From: Klebsiella pneumoniae
GTDB lineage: Bacteria; Desulfobacterota; Binatia; UBA12015
Assembly: GCA_945872365.1 (NCBI GenBank)
Contig: CAMBZJ010000002.1
Location: forward strand, 62,001-126,000
DNA: 64,000 nt
Direction: 5' to 3'
Under the pieces are notes generated by a model, which saw nothing but the letters and a program-made list of their open reading frames with translations, was not told the origin of the DNA and ran no database searches. The translations under genes were made by a program, and so were the position numbers. Each line of letters starts with the position of its first letter. Position 1 is the stretch's first letter. Positions 45,496 through 55,074 of this stretch are shown here, piece by piece.

Positions 45496-46206
45496 ATGAT
45501 CACGACGACGCAGAAACGTTCCGGCTGGCTCGAGGCGCTGGGCTTCCTCGGGCCCGCGCTCATGATCGCGGGCCCGCTTCTCGCCTGGATGCGCCGCATC
45601 CCTGGACTGCCCGGCTTCGGCCTCTATGCGCTGGGCGGACTGCTCGCGGTCGCGGTCGCGGCGAGTACGCTCGTCGCCTCGGCGCGCAGCCGGCCTTATG
45701 GGCTCGGCCGTTCGCTCTCGCTGCCCGCCGCGATGGCCTTCCTGATCTCGCTGTCCGGGGGCTTCGGCAAGCCCCGCATCAACGACTTCACGACCAACCC
45801 GACCGATCCGCCGGCATTCGCGAAGGCCGCGTCGCTGCCGGCGAATGCAGGCCGCGAGATGGGTTACCCGGCCGACTGGGCCGCGCTCCAGGCGGAGTGC
45901 TGCGCGGACCTGCGCCCCGCACGCCTGCAGACGGGGCCCGTCGCGGCCTTCGCCGCAGCGCGCAAGGCGGCCGAGCGCATGCCGGGCTGGGAGGTCGTGG
46001 GGCTGGACGAGTCCAACGGCACGATCGAGGCGGTCGCGACGAGCACCGTCTTCGGCTTCCAGGACGACGTCGCGATTCGCGTGCGTCCCGATGGCGCCTC
46101 CTCGGTGGTGGACGTGCGCTCGAAGTCCCGGGACGGCAAGGGCGACCTGGGCGCCAATGCCGAGCGCATCCGGCAGTACGTGGCCGTGGTCGAGACCGCT
46201 CGCTGA
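45496..46206 (+). CDS. DUF1499 membrane protein
   Basis: 236 residues from ATG 45496, with GAAGGAAAAG upstream. Three hydrophobic segments lie in residues 1-90 (LGFLGPALMIAGPLLAWM, GLYALGGLLAVAVAASTLV, SLPAAMAFLISLSGG). The DUF1499 domain follows: INDFTTNPTDPPAF, then MPGWEVVGLDESNGTIEAV and DVAIRVRPDGASSVVDVRSK. DUF1499 proteins are membrane or periplasmic with no established activity. It lies 25 bp after gatB, so it may be in that transcript. Confidence 0.88.
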   Translation: MITTTQKRSGWLEALGFLGPALMIAGPLLAWMRRIPGLPGFGLYALGGLLAVAVAASTLVASARSRPYGLGRSLSLPAAMAFLISLSGGFGKPRINDFTTNPTDPPAFAKAASLPANAGREMGYPADWAALQAECCADLRPARLQTGPVAAFAAARKAAERMPGWEVVGLDESNGTIEAVATSTVFGFQDDVAIRVRPDGASSVVDVRSKSRDGKGDLGANAERIRQYVAVVETAR

Positions 46207-46218
46207 TACGGCGCCGGA

Positions 46219-46245
46219 CCTGACGGGCGCACCTCGTCCGTCAGG
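46219..46245. terminator. hairpin between convergent DUF1499 and GH84 genes
   Basis: CCTGACGG pairs with CCGTCAGG around an 11-nt loop. The right arm covers the GH84 stop codon. No U tract. Tentative. Confidence 0.35.
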
Positions 46246-47263
46246 CGCACACCCGAAGCGCTCCCGAGATCTCCTCGAACAGGTCCGAGAAGCGATCGAC
46301 ACCGTCGGCGGGGGTGATGCCGTCGAAGAAGGCGAATGCCTCACCGGGGGGCGCCCGCGCGCCCGCCTCCGGCGTTGCACCGAGGGCGCGCCCGGCCAAC
46401 TCGTGCAACGTGGCCGCATCCGCTCGCGGGGCGAGTACCGGATGGGAGCGGTGATGGTCGACGAAGACGCGAAGCGCGTCCGCACCGGCCGCACCCACCT
46501 CCTCCACCGCCTGCGCATGCGAGGACTCGGGGTCGTAGGCGAGCGGATCGCGCAGGAAGTCGGCGACGGTCCAAAACTCGGCGGCATCGCCCGCATCGAT
46601 GCGGGCGGAGAAGACCGCCGGACCGGTCCACCCGACCGGCACCTCGGCCGGGACCCGCTCGGCATAGGCGTCGAACCAGTCGCGCGGGTGCCCCGGGTAG
46701 AGCCCGGGAAACGCCACCCGCCCAGCCTCCAGGTCGCGCCCGCGACCGGCGTAGTGGTTGCCGATGAACCAGAAGGCGTCGCGACAGGGGCCCGCCGGCA
46801 GGAGTTCGCGTACCTGCGCGACCAGGTCGGCCTGGACGACCGGGTTCAACGCGCTGCTGTCGGCAGTCAGGTCGTCGAAGAGCAGCGCGATGCCGTGGAC
46901 GCCCGCGTCGAGCAATTGCCCGATCTTGCCGGCGAGACGAGCAAACTCCGAAGGATCCGACGCGGCGTAGCTCAGGCCGGGTGCGATCGCGTAAACGAAG
47001 CGCACGCCGCAGGCCGAGGCGATGCGCGCGAGTCGCACGAATCCCTCGATGTCGGCGCGCGCGTAGAGATCGCGCCACTGCGCGCGGTGCAGCGGATCGT
47101 CCTTCGGCGCATAGACGTAGGTGTTCATGTCGCACGCACCGATGAACCTGACGAGCGTGGCGCGTTCGTCCCATGAGTAGGGACGACCGTAGAAGCCCTC
47201 GATCACGCCGCGCGTGCGGAAGGTGGGCGACGGGTTCGTCGCAGCGACCGGTGGCGTCTTCAT
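46241..47263 (-). CDS. GH84 family beta-N-acetylglucosaminidase (hyaluronidase/OGA-like)
   Basis: 340 residues from ATG 47263, preceded by AGGAGG. It matches the GH84 catalytic domain: TRGVIEGFYGRPYSWDERA, MNTYVYAPKDDPLHRAQWRD, and the two catalytic Asp residues D130-D131 in ALLFDDLTAD. WFIGNHYAG and PVGWTGPAVFSARI match later substrate-site strands. GH84 enzymes remove GlcNAc by a substrate-assisted mechanism. No signal peptide is visible, so the protein is likely cytoplasmic. Bacterial substrates of stand-alone GH84 proteins are poorly known; cell-wall or glycan turnover is possible. Confidence 0.92.
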   Translation of the reverse strand: MKTPPVAATNPSPTFRTRGVIEGFYGRPYSWDERATLVRFIGACDMNTYVYAPKDDPLHRAQWRDLYARADIEGFVRLARIASACGVRFVYAIAPGLSYAASDPSEFARLAGKIGQLLDAGVHGIALLFDDLTADSSALNPVVQADLVAQVRELLPAGPCRDAFWFIGNHYAGRGRDLEAGRVAFPGLYPGHPRDWFDAYAERVPAEVPVGWTGPAVFSARIDAGDAAEFWTVADFLRDPLAYDPESSHAQAVEEVGAAGADALRVFVDHHRSHPVLAPRADAATLHELAGRALGATPEAGARAPPGEAFAFFDGITPADGVDRFSDLFEEISGALRVCA

Positions 47264-47623
47264 CGCGGCCTCCTACTCGCACGCTCTTCGATCAAACGCA
47301 CCGGACTCGGCGGTCGCCCGCCGTTGCGGTGGCGAAACTTGAACCCGCCCTCTCTCCGCGCCCCTTACGCGCCGCCGCCTCGAATGCGCGCATCCTCCGC
47401 GGCCCACGACGTCCACCGCGGCACGCGCGTCGCGGAGGTCCCCGCTTCGGGTCGGACCTTCCTCGCCAGCATCGAGAGGCGGGGCGTGTCAAGCCTTGCT
47501 GGCTGCGGATTTTCACATCGCCAATCACGATTTTCCTTGACAGTCCTGAACGGCTTTCGTAATACCGCCTGCTCCGGCAGGACTGGCAGTCGGAATTCAA
47601 ACCCGAGAGGGGGGCGTGCAAAC
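47264..47623 (+). other. 360-bp intergenic region holding the HU promoter and leader
   Basis: Between the divergent GH84 and HU-like genes. From 47510 on it is clearly AT-richer than the surroundings and holds the near-consensus promoter at 47537-47565 and a 50-nt leader with a G-rich ribosome-binding site. Nothing else could be supported. Confidence 0.6.
47537..47565 (+). promoter_or_regulatory. near-consensus sigma-70 promoter of the HU-like gene
   Basis: TTGACA (47537-47542), a 17-nt spacer and TAATAC (47560-47565). The predicted start is near 47572, giving a leader of about 52 nt with GAGGGGGG before the ATG. This is the best promoter match in the window and suits a strongly expressed nucleoid protein. 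Confidence 0.8.
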
Positions 47624-47911
47624 ATGACGAAGTCGGAACTCCTTGGAAAGTTGGCAGCGGAAGCGGACCTTTCGAAGAAGCAGGTCGAAGCGGTTCTCCT
47701 GTCCCTGGTGGACGTGGCGCAGAAGTCGATCAAGAAGGGCGACCCGGTCAAGCTGCCGGGCTTCGGCATCCTTCGCCTGCGCAAGATGAAGGCCCGCATG
47801 GGCCGCAATCCGCAGACCGGCGAGGCCATCAAGATCCCGGCCCGCAAGAAGGTCGGATTCACCGTGTCGAAGTCCTTCAAGGACTCGGTGCTCGGAACCG
47901 CCAAGAAGTAA
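47624..47911 (+). CDS. HU/IHF family DNA-binding protein
   Basis: 95 residues. The HU fold is complete: MTKSELLGKLAAEADLSKKQ (helices 1-2), KLPGFGILRLRK, the DNA-binding arm GRNPQTGEAIKIPARKKVGF, and the closing helix VSKSFKDSVLG. The arm keeps the NP motif whose Pro kinks DNA. It packages and bends DNA in the nucleoid. It has its own strong promoter and a strong terminator. Confidence 0.95.
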   Translation: MTKSELLGKLAAEADLSKKQVEAVLLSLVDVAQKSIKKGDPVKLPGFGILRLRKMKARMGRNPQTGEAIKIPARKKVGFTVSKSFKDSVLGTAKK

Positions 47912-47933
47912 TCCGCGGTCGATCGAGAGAGAA

Positions 47934-47972
47934 GGGCCGGGGACACGCGAGGCGTGCCCCCGGCCCTTTTTT
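47934..47972 (+). terminator. intrinsic terminator of the HU-like gene
   Basis: GGGCCGGGG-A-CACGC, loop GAG, GCGTG-C-CCCCGGCCC, then six T. A 14-bp stem with one mismatch and a T6 tail. It could also stop transcripts from secA on the other strand. Confidence 0.9.
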
Positions 47973-48003
47973 CATCGGGCGGTCGCCAGGGGGCGCCCGC
48001 AGC

Positions 48004-50751
48004 TCAGCGCCCGTGGCACTTCTTGAACTTCTTCCCGCTCCCGCAATAGCAGGGGTCGTTGCGACCGATCTGCTGACCGTCGGGCGTCCGATCGCCCGCC
48101 GCGGCTTGTGCCGGGGCCGCCTGGGTCACCGCGCCGTGGCTCAGCGTCACCGTGCGCGGGGGGCGCTTCTGCTGCTCGAGGCGCTCGACCTGCTCCTCGA
48201 GGCGCTGCGGATCGGGCTCGCGTACGAGTTGCACGAGCAGGAGCCGGCGAAGCGCGTCGGCGTCGATGCGCGCGAGCATCGCCCCGAACATCTCGAAGGC
48301 CTCCTTCTGATAGGCCTGAAGCGGGTTCTGCTGGGCGTAGCCGCGCAGCCCGATGCCCTCCTTCAGGTGATCCATCTCGCGGAGATGGTCCTTCCAGTGC
48401 TCGTCGATCGACTGGAGCAGGATCACCCGCTCGAGATGGCGGAGGATCGGGGTACCGAATTCGCTCTCCCTCTGCGCGAGGGCCGAGCGAAGCCGATCGG
48501 CGATCGCGGCGGCGAGCTGTTCGCGATTCATTCCGGCCCGCTCGTCCTCGGGGACGTCGAGCTCGAAGCCGAAGCGCTCCTGGACGGCGGTCGAGATCGA
48601 CCCCCAGTCCCACTCGGCCGCCGATGGCTCGCCGGCCGTCGCAAGCTCCGCCACGCCGGCGGCGATGTCGTCGATCTTCTCGAGGAGGTCCTCGTGCAGG
48701 TCCTCCTCGTCATCGAGGGCCTCGCGGCGGCGCAGGTAGATGACCTCGCGCTGCTTGGTCAGGACGTCGTCGTATTCCAGGAGATGCTTGCGGATGTCGA
48801 AGTTGTGCCCTTCCACCTTCGACTGCGCGTTGGCCACGGCGCGGGTGATCATCTTGTGCTCGATGGGGACGCCTTCCTCCATGCCGAGGCGCTCCATGAG
48901 CCCCTGGATCCGCTCGGCGCCGAAGATGCGCAGCAGGTCGTCCTCGAGCGAGAGGTAGAAGCGCGACGAGCCAGGGTCCCCCTGTCGGCCGGAGCGACCG
49001 CGCAGCTGGTTGTCGATCCGGCGCGACTCGTGACGCTCGGTGCCGATGATGTGCAGTCCGCCCGCTTCGACGACCTTCTCGCGCTCCTCGGCGCAGACCT
49101 CGTGGTAGCGGGCGAGCGCCTCCTCGAAGCGCTGCAGCGCCTCCGCCTGCGCCTCCCCCGACGTGTCGACCTCGCTGCGGGCGAGCCCCTCGGCGTTGCC
49201 CCCGAGAACGATGTCTGTGCCGCGGCCGGCCATGTTCGTCGAAATCGTCACTGCCTCGAAACGCCCGGCCTGGGAGATGATCTCGGCCTCGCGGTCGTGG
49301 TGCTTCGCGTTCAGGACGTGGTGGCGGATACCACGGCGCTTTAGCAGACCGGAGAGCTTTTCGGACTTCTCGATCGAGATCGTACCGACGAGGACCGGCT
49401 GGCCTCGCTCGTGGCACTCCTCGATATCGTCGATCACCGCATCGAACTTCTCGCGCTCGGTCTTGTAGACGACGTCGGGAAGGTCGTCGCGGACCATGTC
49501 CTGGTTCGTCGGGATCACCATCACGTCGAGGTTGTAGATGCTCTTGAACTCGACCGACTCCGTGTCGGCCGTGCCGGTCATGCCCGAGAGCTTCTTGTAC
49601 ATGCGGAAGTAATTCTGGAACGTGACGGTCGCGAGCGTCTGGTTCTCGTTCTGGACCTTGAGCCCCTCCTTCGCTTCGACCGCCTGATGGAGACCGTCGG
49701 ACCAGCGCCGGCCCGGCATCATGCGGCCGGTGAACTCGTCGACGATGATGACCTCGCCGTCCTTCACCACGTAGTCGATGTCGTTCTTGAAGAGCGCGTG
49801 TGCGCGCAGGGCCTGATTCACGTGATGCAGCGTTTCGATCTGGCCCGGGTCGTAGAGGTTGTCCACGCCGAGCAGTTCCTCGCAGCGGGCCACGCCACCC
49901 TCGGTCAGGATGACCGAGCGGACCTTCTCGTCGACCGCGAAGTCGCCGTCCTCCTCCTCGCCCTTCTCGACCTTTCGCCCCTGGTGCAGTCGGGGGATGA
50001 TCTGGTCGATGATCCGGTACTTCTCGGTCGACTCCTCGGCGGGACCGGAGATGATGAGCGGCGTGCGGGCCTCGTCGACCAGGATCGAGTCGACCTCGTC
50101 GACGATCGCGTAGTTGAGTCCCCGCTGGACGCGCGAGTCGATGAGATTGCCCTCGGGGTCGCGCTCGAAGGGCACCCACATGTTGTCGCGCAGGTAGTCG
50201 AAACCGAACTCGTTGTTCTGGCCGTAGGTGATGTCGGCGGCGTAGGCACGCTTGCGCGTGAGCGGGTCGATCCCGTGGAGGACGACGCCGACCTCGAGCC
50301 CGAGGAAGCGGTAGAGCCGGCCCATCCACTCGGAGTCGCGCCTAGCCAGGTAGTCGTTCACGGTGACGACGTGCACTCCGAGACCCGACAGGGCGTTCAG
50401 GTAGGCCGGCAGGGTGGCGACGAGCGTCTTGCCCTCGCCGGTTCGCATCTCGGCGATCTTGCCGCTGTCGAGCACCATGCCGCCGACCAGCTGCACGTCG
50501 AAGGGGCGCATGCCGAGCACCCGTCGGGAGGCCTCGCGGGCGGTCGCGAACGCCGGGATCAGCAGGTCCGGCAGTTCGGCCCCCTGCTCCAGTTGCTCGC
50601 GGAAGGCCACGGTCTGGTGGCGAAGCTCCTCGTCGGAGAGCGCCTGGATCTGCGGCTCCAGCGCGTTGATCTCCGCGACGATCGGCCAGAGCTTCTTCAG
50701 CTCGCGATCGTTCTTGGTTCCGAAGACCTTCCTGACCAGGGCACCCAGCAT
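48004..50751 (-). CDS. secA: preprotein translocase ATPase SecA
   Basis: 915 residues from ATG 50751. Walker A is MRTGEGKT (residues 102-109). [34 protein letters not shown] and [20 protein letters not shown] are SecA hallmarks. The C-terminal zinc tail is intact ([19 protein letters not shown], with C-x-C and CH ligands). SecA drives export of unfolded proteins through SecYEG and binds SecB with the tail. Length is normal. The alternative start at 50817 adds a non-conserved stretch. Confidence 0.98.
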   Translation of the reverse strand: MLGALVRKVFGTKNDRELKKLWPIVAEINALEPQIQALSDEELRHQTVAFREQLEQGAELPDLLIPAFATAREASRRVLGMRPFDVQLVGGMVLDSGKIAEMRTGEGKTLVATLPAYLNALSGLGVHVVTVNDYLARRDSEWMGRLYRFLGLEVGVVLHGIDPLTRKRAYAADITYGQNNEFGFDYLRDNMWVPFERDPEGNLIDSRVQRGLNYAIVDEVDSILVDEARTPLIISGPAEESTEKYRIIDQIIPRLHQGRKVEKGEEEDGDFAVDEKVRSVILTEGGVARCEELLGVDNLYDPGQIETLHHVNQALRAHALFKNDIDYVVKDGEVIIVDEFTGRMMPGRRWSDGLHQAVEAKEGLKVQNENQTLATVTFQNYFRMYKKLSGMTGTADTESVEFKSIYNLDVMVIPTNQDMVRDDLPDVVYKTEREKFDAVIDDIEECHERGQPVLVGTISIEKSEKLSGLLKRRGIRHHVLNAKHHDREAEIISQAGRFEAVTISTNMAGRGTDIVLGGNAEGLARSEVDTSGEAQAEALQRFEEALARYHEVCAEEREKVVEAGGLHIIGTERHESRRIDNQLRGRSGRQGDPGSSRFYLSLEDDLLRIFGAERIQGLMERLGMEEGVPIEHKMITRAVANAQSKVEGHNFDIRKHLLEYDDVLTKQREVIYLRRREALDDEEDLHEDLLEKIDDIAAGVAELATAGEPSAAEWDWGSISTAVQERFGFELDVPEDERAGMNREQLAAAIADRLRSALAQRESEFGTPILRHLERVILLQSIDEHWKDHLREMDHLKEGIGLRGYAQQNPLQAYQKEAFEMFGAMLARIDADALRRLLLVQLVREPDPQRLEEQVERLEQQKRPPRTVTLSHGAVTQAAPAQAAAGDRTPDGQQIGRNDPCYCGSGKKFKKCHGR

Positions 50752-50898
50752 GGACGGGACAGCGCTTTCTCTCGGGACGGCGGTCACGAGGCACACCCGC
50801 GCGCGAATCGCCCGCACCGCGGTTATGACCGGGGTTTATACGAAGGCGGAGGGCTTCTCAAAAGCCCCGGGCAGCCCGCCGCCCGCGACCGACCTCGG

Positions 50899-51807
50899 TC
50901 AGGAGACGCGGCGGCGGCGCGGCGACACGCTCTCCGGTCGCAGCACGATCCGCACCGCCGAGGCGACGCTCGCGCCGTAAAAGCGTTCGCCGAGGCGCGC
51001 GAAACGCTCGGCGGTGTCGGTGACGAAGAAACTCGCTCCGCCCCTGCCACGGGTGCGCAGACCGGGGCCGGCCTGCAACGAGCGCTTCACCTCGCGCGCG
51101 GTCTCCTCGGCCGAGTCCACGATCCTTACCCCGGGCCCCATGCAGGACTCGATCGCCGACCGGAGCAGTGGGTAGTGGGTGCAGCCCAGGATCAGCGTGT
51201 CGATGCCGCTGCGCTTGAGGCTCGACAGGTAGAGCGACACGGTGCGTCGCGCGACCTCGTTGTCGGTCCAGCCCTCCTCGGCGAGCGGCACGAAGAGCGG
51301 GCAGGCGCGGGTGAAGATCTCGACGTCGGGCTCGAGATCGCGCAGGGCCCGGGCGTAGGCTCCGCTGGCGATGGTCGCCTCGGTGCCGATCACACCGATC
51401 CGCCCGCGCCGCGTCGCCTTGATCGCCGCGCGCGCGCCGGGTTCGATCACGCCAAGGACCGGCACCGGGTAGCGCGCGCGCAGGATGTCGAGCGCGATCG
51501 CCGAGGTGGTGTTGCAGGCGACGACCATGAGCTTCACGTCGCGCTCGGCGAAGAAGTCGCCGGTCTCGACGGCGTAGCCGGTGACGGTGTCGGCGGATTT
51601 CGAGCCGTAGGGGACTCGTGCCGTGTCGCCCAGGTAGAGCAGGGTCTCGCGCGGCATGCGCACAGAGAGGGCTTTCAGGACCGTGAGGCCGCCGACACCG
51701 GAGTCGAAGACGCCGATCGCACGGTCGGCGGAACCGCGGGAGTCGACAGCGGACGATCCGGGCGTGCGGACGCGTGCAAGCGGTTGCTTGGTGACCGGGC
51801 GCCCCAT
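50899..51807 (-). CDS. murI: glutamate racemase
   Basis: 302 residues. The catalytic Cys pair is C98 (VVACNTTSA) and C209 (LILGCTHYPLL), with D35 in IGVFDSGVGGLTVLK. PYGSKSADTV binds the substrate. It makes D-glutamate for peptidoglycan. A 29-residue tail precedes the fold, so the true start may be a little further in. It lies between secA and the O-antigen ligase-like gene on the same strand. Confidence 0.95.
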   Translation of the reverse strand: MGRPVTKQPLARVRTPGSSAVDSRGSADRAIGVFDSGVGGLTVLKALSVRMPRETLLYLGDTARVPYGSKSADTVTGYAVETGDFFAERDVKLMVVACNTTSAIALDILRARYPVPVLGVIEPGARAAIKATRRGRIGVIGTEATIASGAYARALRDLEPDVEIFTRACPLFVPLAEEGWTDNEVARRTVSLYLSSLKRSGIDTLILGCTHYPLLRSAIESCMGPGVRIVDSAEETAREVKRSLQAGPGLRTRGRGGASFFVTDTAERFARLGERFYGASVASAVRIVLRPESVSPRRRRVS

Positions 51808-51890
51808 CGACCGATGAGCCTAGCGAAGGGGCGCATGCGCAGCCAACTGCCGACTGCCGGAATTCCCCCCGGACCGGTCCTCGCCAAGGG

Positions 51891-53738
51891 TCATTGCGCC
51901 AGGATGGAGGGCAGACCCGCGACCAGCGGTGCTCTCGACCGCGCGCCCCGGAACCACTCCTCCGCGCTTCGTTTCCCCCCGAGTTCCCCCGCCGCGGCGA
52001 GGTGAAGGTGCGCCTCTGCGAGCAGCACCGCACGGTCGGCATCGGCCGGATTCCAGTGATCGCGCGACTCGCCGATCTCCGTCGCGTGGCGCAAGACCTC
52101 GATCGCACTCGCTCGGGCAGGCTCCGACGTCGCAAACCGCACGTCGTCGAGCGACTCGCGCAGCGACCGCGACGTCGACTCTGCCCATGCGTCGCGAATC
52201 GAGAACAACGCAACGACCAGGCATGCCAAGGCCAGCGCCACCCCCGAACGAAGTCTTCGCGCACGTCCCTCCGGTCGCGAGTCCGAAACCGCCTCACCCC
52301 TCCCTTCCGAGAAGACCAGGCCTGCGAGCAGGCACGTCATCAGCGCGTTCGCCGGCACGTGCATGTTCCAATCGAACAGCGAGTGGAGCGCGATGGCCGC
52401 GAGCGCCGCCCACGCCCCCGCCGCGACCAGGCTGCTCGCCGGTGGCCGGCGCAGAAGGAGGCGAAGGGCCGAGAGGAGAATCCCCGACAGGGCCGCCAAG
52501 CCGAGTGAGCCCAGGAACCCGGTTTCGCCCAGCAGTTCCGCATAGTCGTCATGGGCGTGGGCCGTCGGATCCCCCCCGCTCTCGATCCGCGGCTGTACAC
52601 TCCGGTAGGTACCCAGTCCCATCCCGACGAGTGGAGACGCGCGGAACATGCGCAGGGCTGAGGCGGTGAACACCTGGCGACCGTCCGAAAGAATTCTGGA
52701 AAACCCGGGCCGCAGAAGGCCCGGAACCAGGCGGTCAGGCACCTCGATGGCGCCAAAGAAAGCCACGACAGCCGTCGCCAGAAACAACGCGTAGCTCCCC
52801 GTCGCCGCGGCCCAGAGCCGTCGGGCGGCAACCGTCCGACACGCGAGCGTCGCGAACACGAGTGCCGCCATGAACATCGCGGCGCCCCCGGCGCGCGAGC
52901 CCGCGGCGAAGCACACCGTCCAGGTCGCCGCGGCGAAAACGACCCACGCGAGCGTGATGCCCGCCGGTCGAGGTAGCCATCTTTGCGACCAAGCGAGGAT
53001 CGCGCCGAGGAGAACGGGCACGGTGAGAGCCATCCCTCCTGCGAAGTGATTGCTCACCACATAGGAGCCCGTCCCGTCCCCGACCGACCAGTAGGTGAGC
53101 GGATACCAGGCATCCCCCACGGTGATGCGATCGACCAGGCCTGCACCCGAGGTCTGCTCCGGGCGGACCACGGAGGTGCGCAGCCACCAATCAGGATCCT
53201 TGCGGGGATCGCCGAGGTTGATCGAGCCGAGCAGGACGTGTCGCGGGTTTCGCGGAAAGGCGATCGCGAGGCCCCAGATGACAAGCGCCGAGAGCACCAA
53301 GGAGGCCGTGAGCAGCCGCCGGCAGCGGGGATCGCGACACAGGTCGCTCACGGCGACGACCGTGGCCAGCCCGAGAAACACCTGTCGGATCGCCGCCGCA
53401 GTCGCGTGCGGATCCACCGAGATGGTGCCCCACGCCGGCGAGTCACCTCGCGCCGCAGCCCAGATCCGCGCCGACGGCGGCGCGACCCACCCGAGAATCG
53501 AAGCCGGCAACGGGAGGAGTTGCAGCGAAGCCAGAGCAGCCGCGGCGAGCGGGAGGCGAGAGAGCCTCGCCGGCGCGGCTGCGAAGAGGGCCCAGGTAGC
53601 GACCGCACACGCGACCGCGACATCGAGTGCTGCGCCGACCGACGGCGGAGTTCCGCCGAGAGCCACCGGACCGAGCACGGCGCATCCCCCGAAGAGGGCG
53701 ATGGCGCACAGCCCGGCCGAGGCCCGGGTGGCGCTCAC
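51891..53738 (-). CDS. O-antigen ligase/polymerase family (Wzy_C) membrane protein
   Basis: 615 residues from GTG 53738, which overlaps the engB stop as GTGA. About eleven hydrophobic segments are seen, e.g. LCAIALFGGCAVLGPVAL and LTVPVLLGAILAWSQRW. The family signature in the large periplasmic loop is AHDDYAELLGETGFLG (His and Arg/Tyr motif of WaaL/Wzy_C), and VGMGLGTYRSVQP precedes it. The C-terminal about 130 residues form a soluble tail. It probably joins or polymerises surface glycans in the inner membrane. Confidence 0.85.
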   Translation of the reverse strand: MSATRASAGLCAIALFGGCAVLGPVALGGTPPSVGAALDVAVACAVATWALFAAAPARLSRLPLAAAALASLQLLPLPASILGWVAPPSARIWAAARGDSPAWGTISVDPHATAAAIRQVFLGLATVVAVSDLCRDPRCRRLLTASLVLSALVIWGLAIAFPRNPRHVLLGSINLGDPRKDPDWWLRTSVVRPEQTSGAGLVDRITVGDAWYPLTYWSVGDGTGSYVVSNHFAGGMALTVPVLLGAILAWSQRWLPRPAGITLAWVVFAAATWTVCFAAGSRAGGAAMFMAALVFATLACRTVAARRLWAAATGSYALFLATAVVAFFGAIEVPDRLVPGLLRPGFSRILSDGRQVFTASALRMFRASPLVGMGLGTYRSVQPRIESGGDPTAHAHDDYAELLGETGFLGSLGLAALSGILLSALRLLLRRPPASSLVAAGAWAALAAIALHSLFDWNMHVPANALMTCLLAGLVFSEGRGEAVSDSRPEGRARRLRSGVALALACLVVALFSIRDAWAESTSRSLRESLDDVRFATSEPARASAIEVLRHATEIGESRDHWNPADADRAVLLAEAHLHLAAAGELGGKRSAEEWFRGARSRAPLVAGLPSILAQ

Positions 53739-54355
53739 GTCCCGGGGCGCTGCGGGGTGGTGCCCCGAGACGTGACGGACGCGAGCCGAACGAGCCGGGC
53801 CCAGACGTCCGCCTCGCCCTCCCCCGACAGCGCCGAGAACGCCACCACGTCGGCGACGCGTGCGCGCAACGCCGCAAGCCCGCGCACCCGCTCGCCCTGA
53901 CCCAGCTTGTCCACCTTGCTCGCGACCAGCACGACGGGTCGGCCGAGCGCGTCGAGGTAGTCGACCAGTGCCGCGTCGTCCTCCTCCAGCCCCCGGCGCG
54001 CATCGACGATCACCACCACGCCACGGAGTTCCGCACGGTCCTCGAGGTACCCCTCGATGAGCGCCTTCCATGACTCGCGGATCTGCACCGGGACGCGGGC
54101 GAAGCCGTACCCGGGCAGGTCCGCGAAGACGAGTTCGTCGCGTCCCGCGAAGAAGTTGATCTGCTGGGTGCGACCAGGCGTGCGGCTCGTGCGGGCGAGG
54201 CGGGGCGAACGGGTCAGCCGGTTGATGAGCGAGGACTTACCGACGTTGGAGCGTCCCGCGAAGGCGATCTCGGGCAGCCGCAACAAGGGCGGCGTGCCGC
54301 CGGGGCTCACCGCCCCGGCGAACCGCCACTGCGCGCCTCGAGGCGGACCGGCCAA
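53735..54355 (-). CDS. engB: YihA/EngB ribosome-biogenesis GTPase
   Basis: 206 residues from TTG 54355, two bases after the upstream stop. This start keeps the short family segment before the G1 loop, whereas GTG 54310 would cut it. G1 is AFAGRSNVGKSS, G2 RTPGRTQQINFF, G3 DLPGYGFARV, G4 VASKVDKL and G5 FSALSGEG. EngB is needed for 50S ribosome assembly. It is coupled to the SRPBCC gene upstream and the O-antigen ligase-like gene downstream, an unusual grouping. Confidence 0.93.
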   Translation of the reverse strand: MAGPPRGAQWRFAGAVSPGGTPPLLRLPEIAFAGRSNVGKSSLINRLTRSPRLARTSRTPGRTQQINFFAGRDELVFADLPGYGFARVPVQIRESWKALIEGYLEDRAELRGVVVIVDARRGLEEDDAALVDYLDALGRPVVLVASKVDKLGQGERVRGLAALRARVADVVAFSALSGEGEADVWARLVRLASVTSRGTTPQRPGT

Positions 54356-54357
54356 GC

Positions 54358-54990
54358 TCAGACCGCGCGGGCCGGCTGCGGCGCGCTCGAGACGATCTTG
54401 CCCTCGTCGGCCAGATACTTCTTGATCGCCTTCATGAGGTTCGCAAACTGCTCCTTGATCGCGGAGCGCTCGACGTCCTGCGGGATCGGCAACGGCAGCT
54501 TGTTCCTCTGGGTCGCCGTGTAGGTGACCAGCGTTCGCTTGCCGTCGGGCGACGCCGAGAGCTTGTACTTGCCGTCGATGTCGATCGCACCCTCGACCGT
54601 CTTGATCCCGATCACGTTGCCGGTCTTGTCGTAGTCGAGCTCGACCGTGAAGACCTGCAGCTGGCCGAGCGTCGTGATGTGAAACTCGACCTGTTTCTTC
54701 GTGCCGGAGGTCGAAACGACTCTCGCCTGCTTGATCTCCGGGACGCGCCCCTCGGACTTGTCGGGAGCCTCGAAGGCCGCAAAGACGGCGTCGATCGGGG
54801 CGTCGATCCGCGAGGTCATCTCGACGCGCGTCAGGTCGCCTTCCTTGCGGATGTTTTCGCTCGCGACCTCGGGCACCGGGCCGTCCCACTTCACGGCCGC
54901 CTGCTGCAGCCCGCGCATCCTGGAGTAGAGGTATCCGCCAGCGAGCAGCGCGAGAAGAAGCGCCGCGATCGCGATGCCGCGTCCTTTCAT
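54358..54990 (-). CDS. membrane-anchored SRPBCC/START-like protein
   Basis: 210 residues. A single N-terminal transmembrane helix (GIAIAALLLALLAGGYLY) is followed by a START/SRPBCC fold: TRVEMTSRIDAPIDAVFAAF, YKLSASPDGKRTLVTYTATQ, and a C-terminal helix (REQ-like IKEQFANLMKAIKKYLADEG). The fold binds hydrophobic ligands, so the protein may carry or sense a lipid on the periplasmic side. It is the first gene of a run with engB. Confidence 0.8.
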   Translation of the reverse strand: MKGRGIAIAALLLALLAGGYLYSRMRGLQQAAVKWDGPVPEVASENIRKEGDLTRVEMTSRIDAPIDAVFAAFEAPDKSEGRVPEIKQARVVSTSGTKKQVEFHITTLGQLQVFTVELDYDKTGNVIGIKTVEGAIDIDGKYKLSASPDGKRTLVTYTATQRNKLPLPIPQDVERSAIKEQFANLMKAIKKYLADEGKIVSSAPQPARAV

Positions 54991-55074
54991 CGTGTCGATC
55001 CTTTCGGGCCACGCAGGCGGCCACTCGTCCGGTGGCCGCGGCCGATCCGCGGGTCTCCGGGCCCCATCGGGGTG

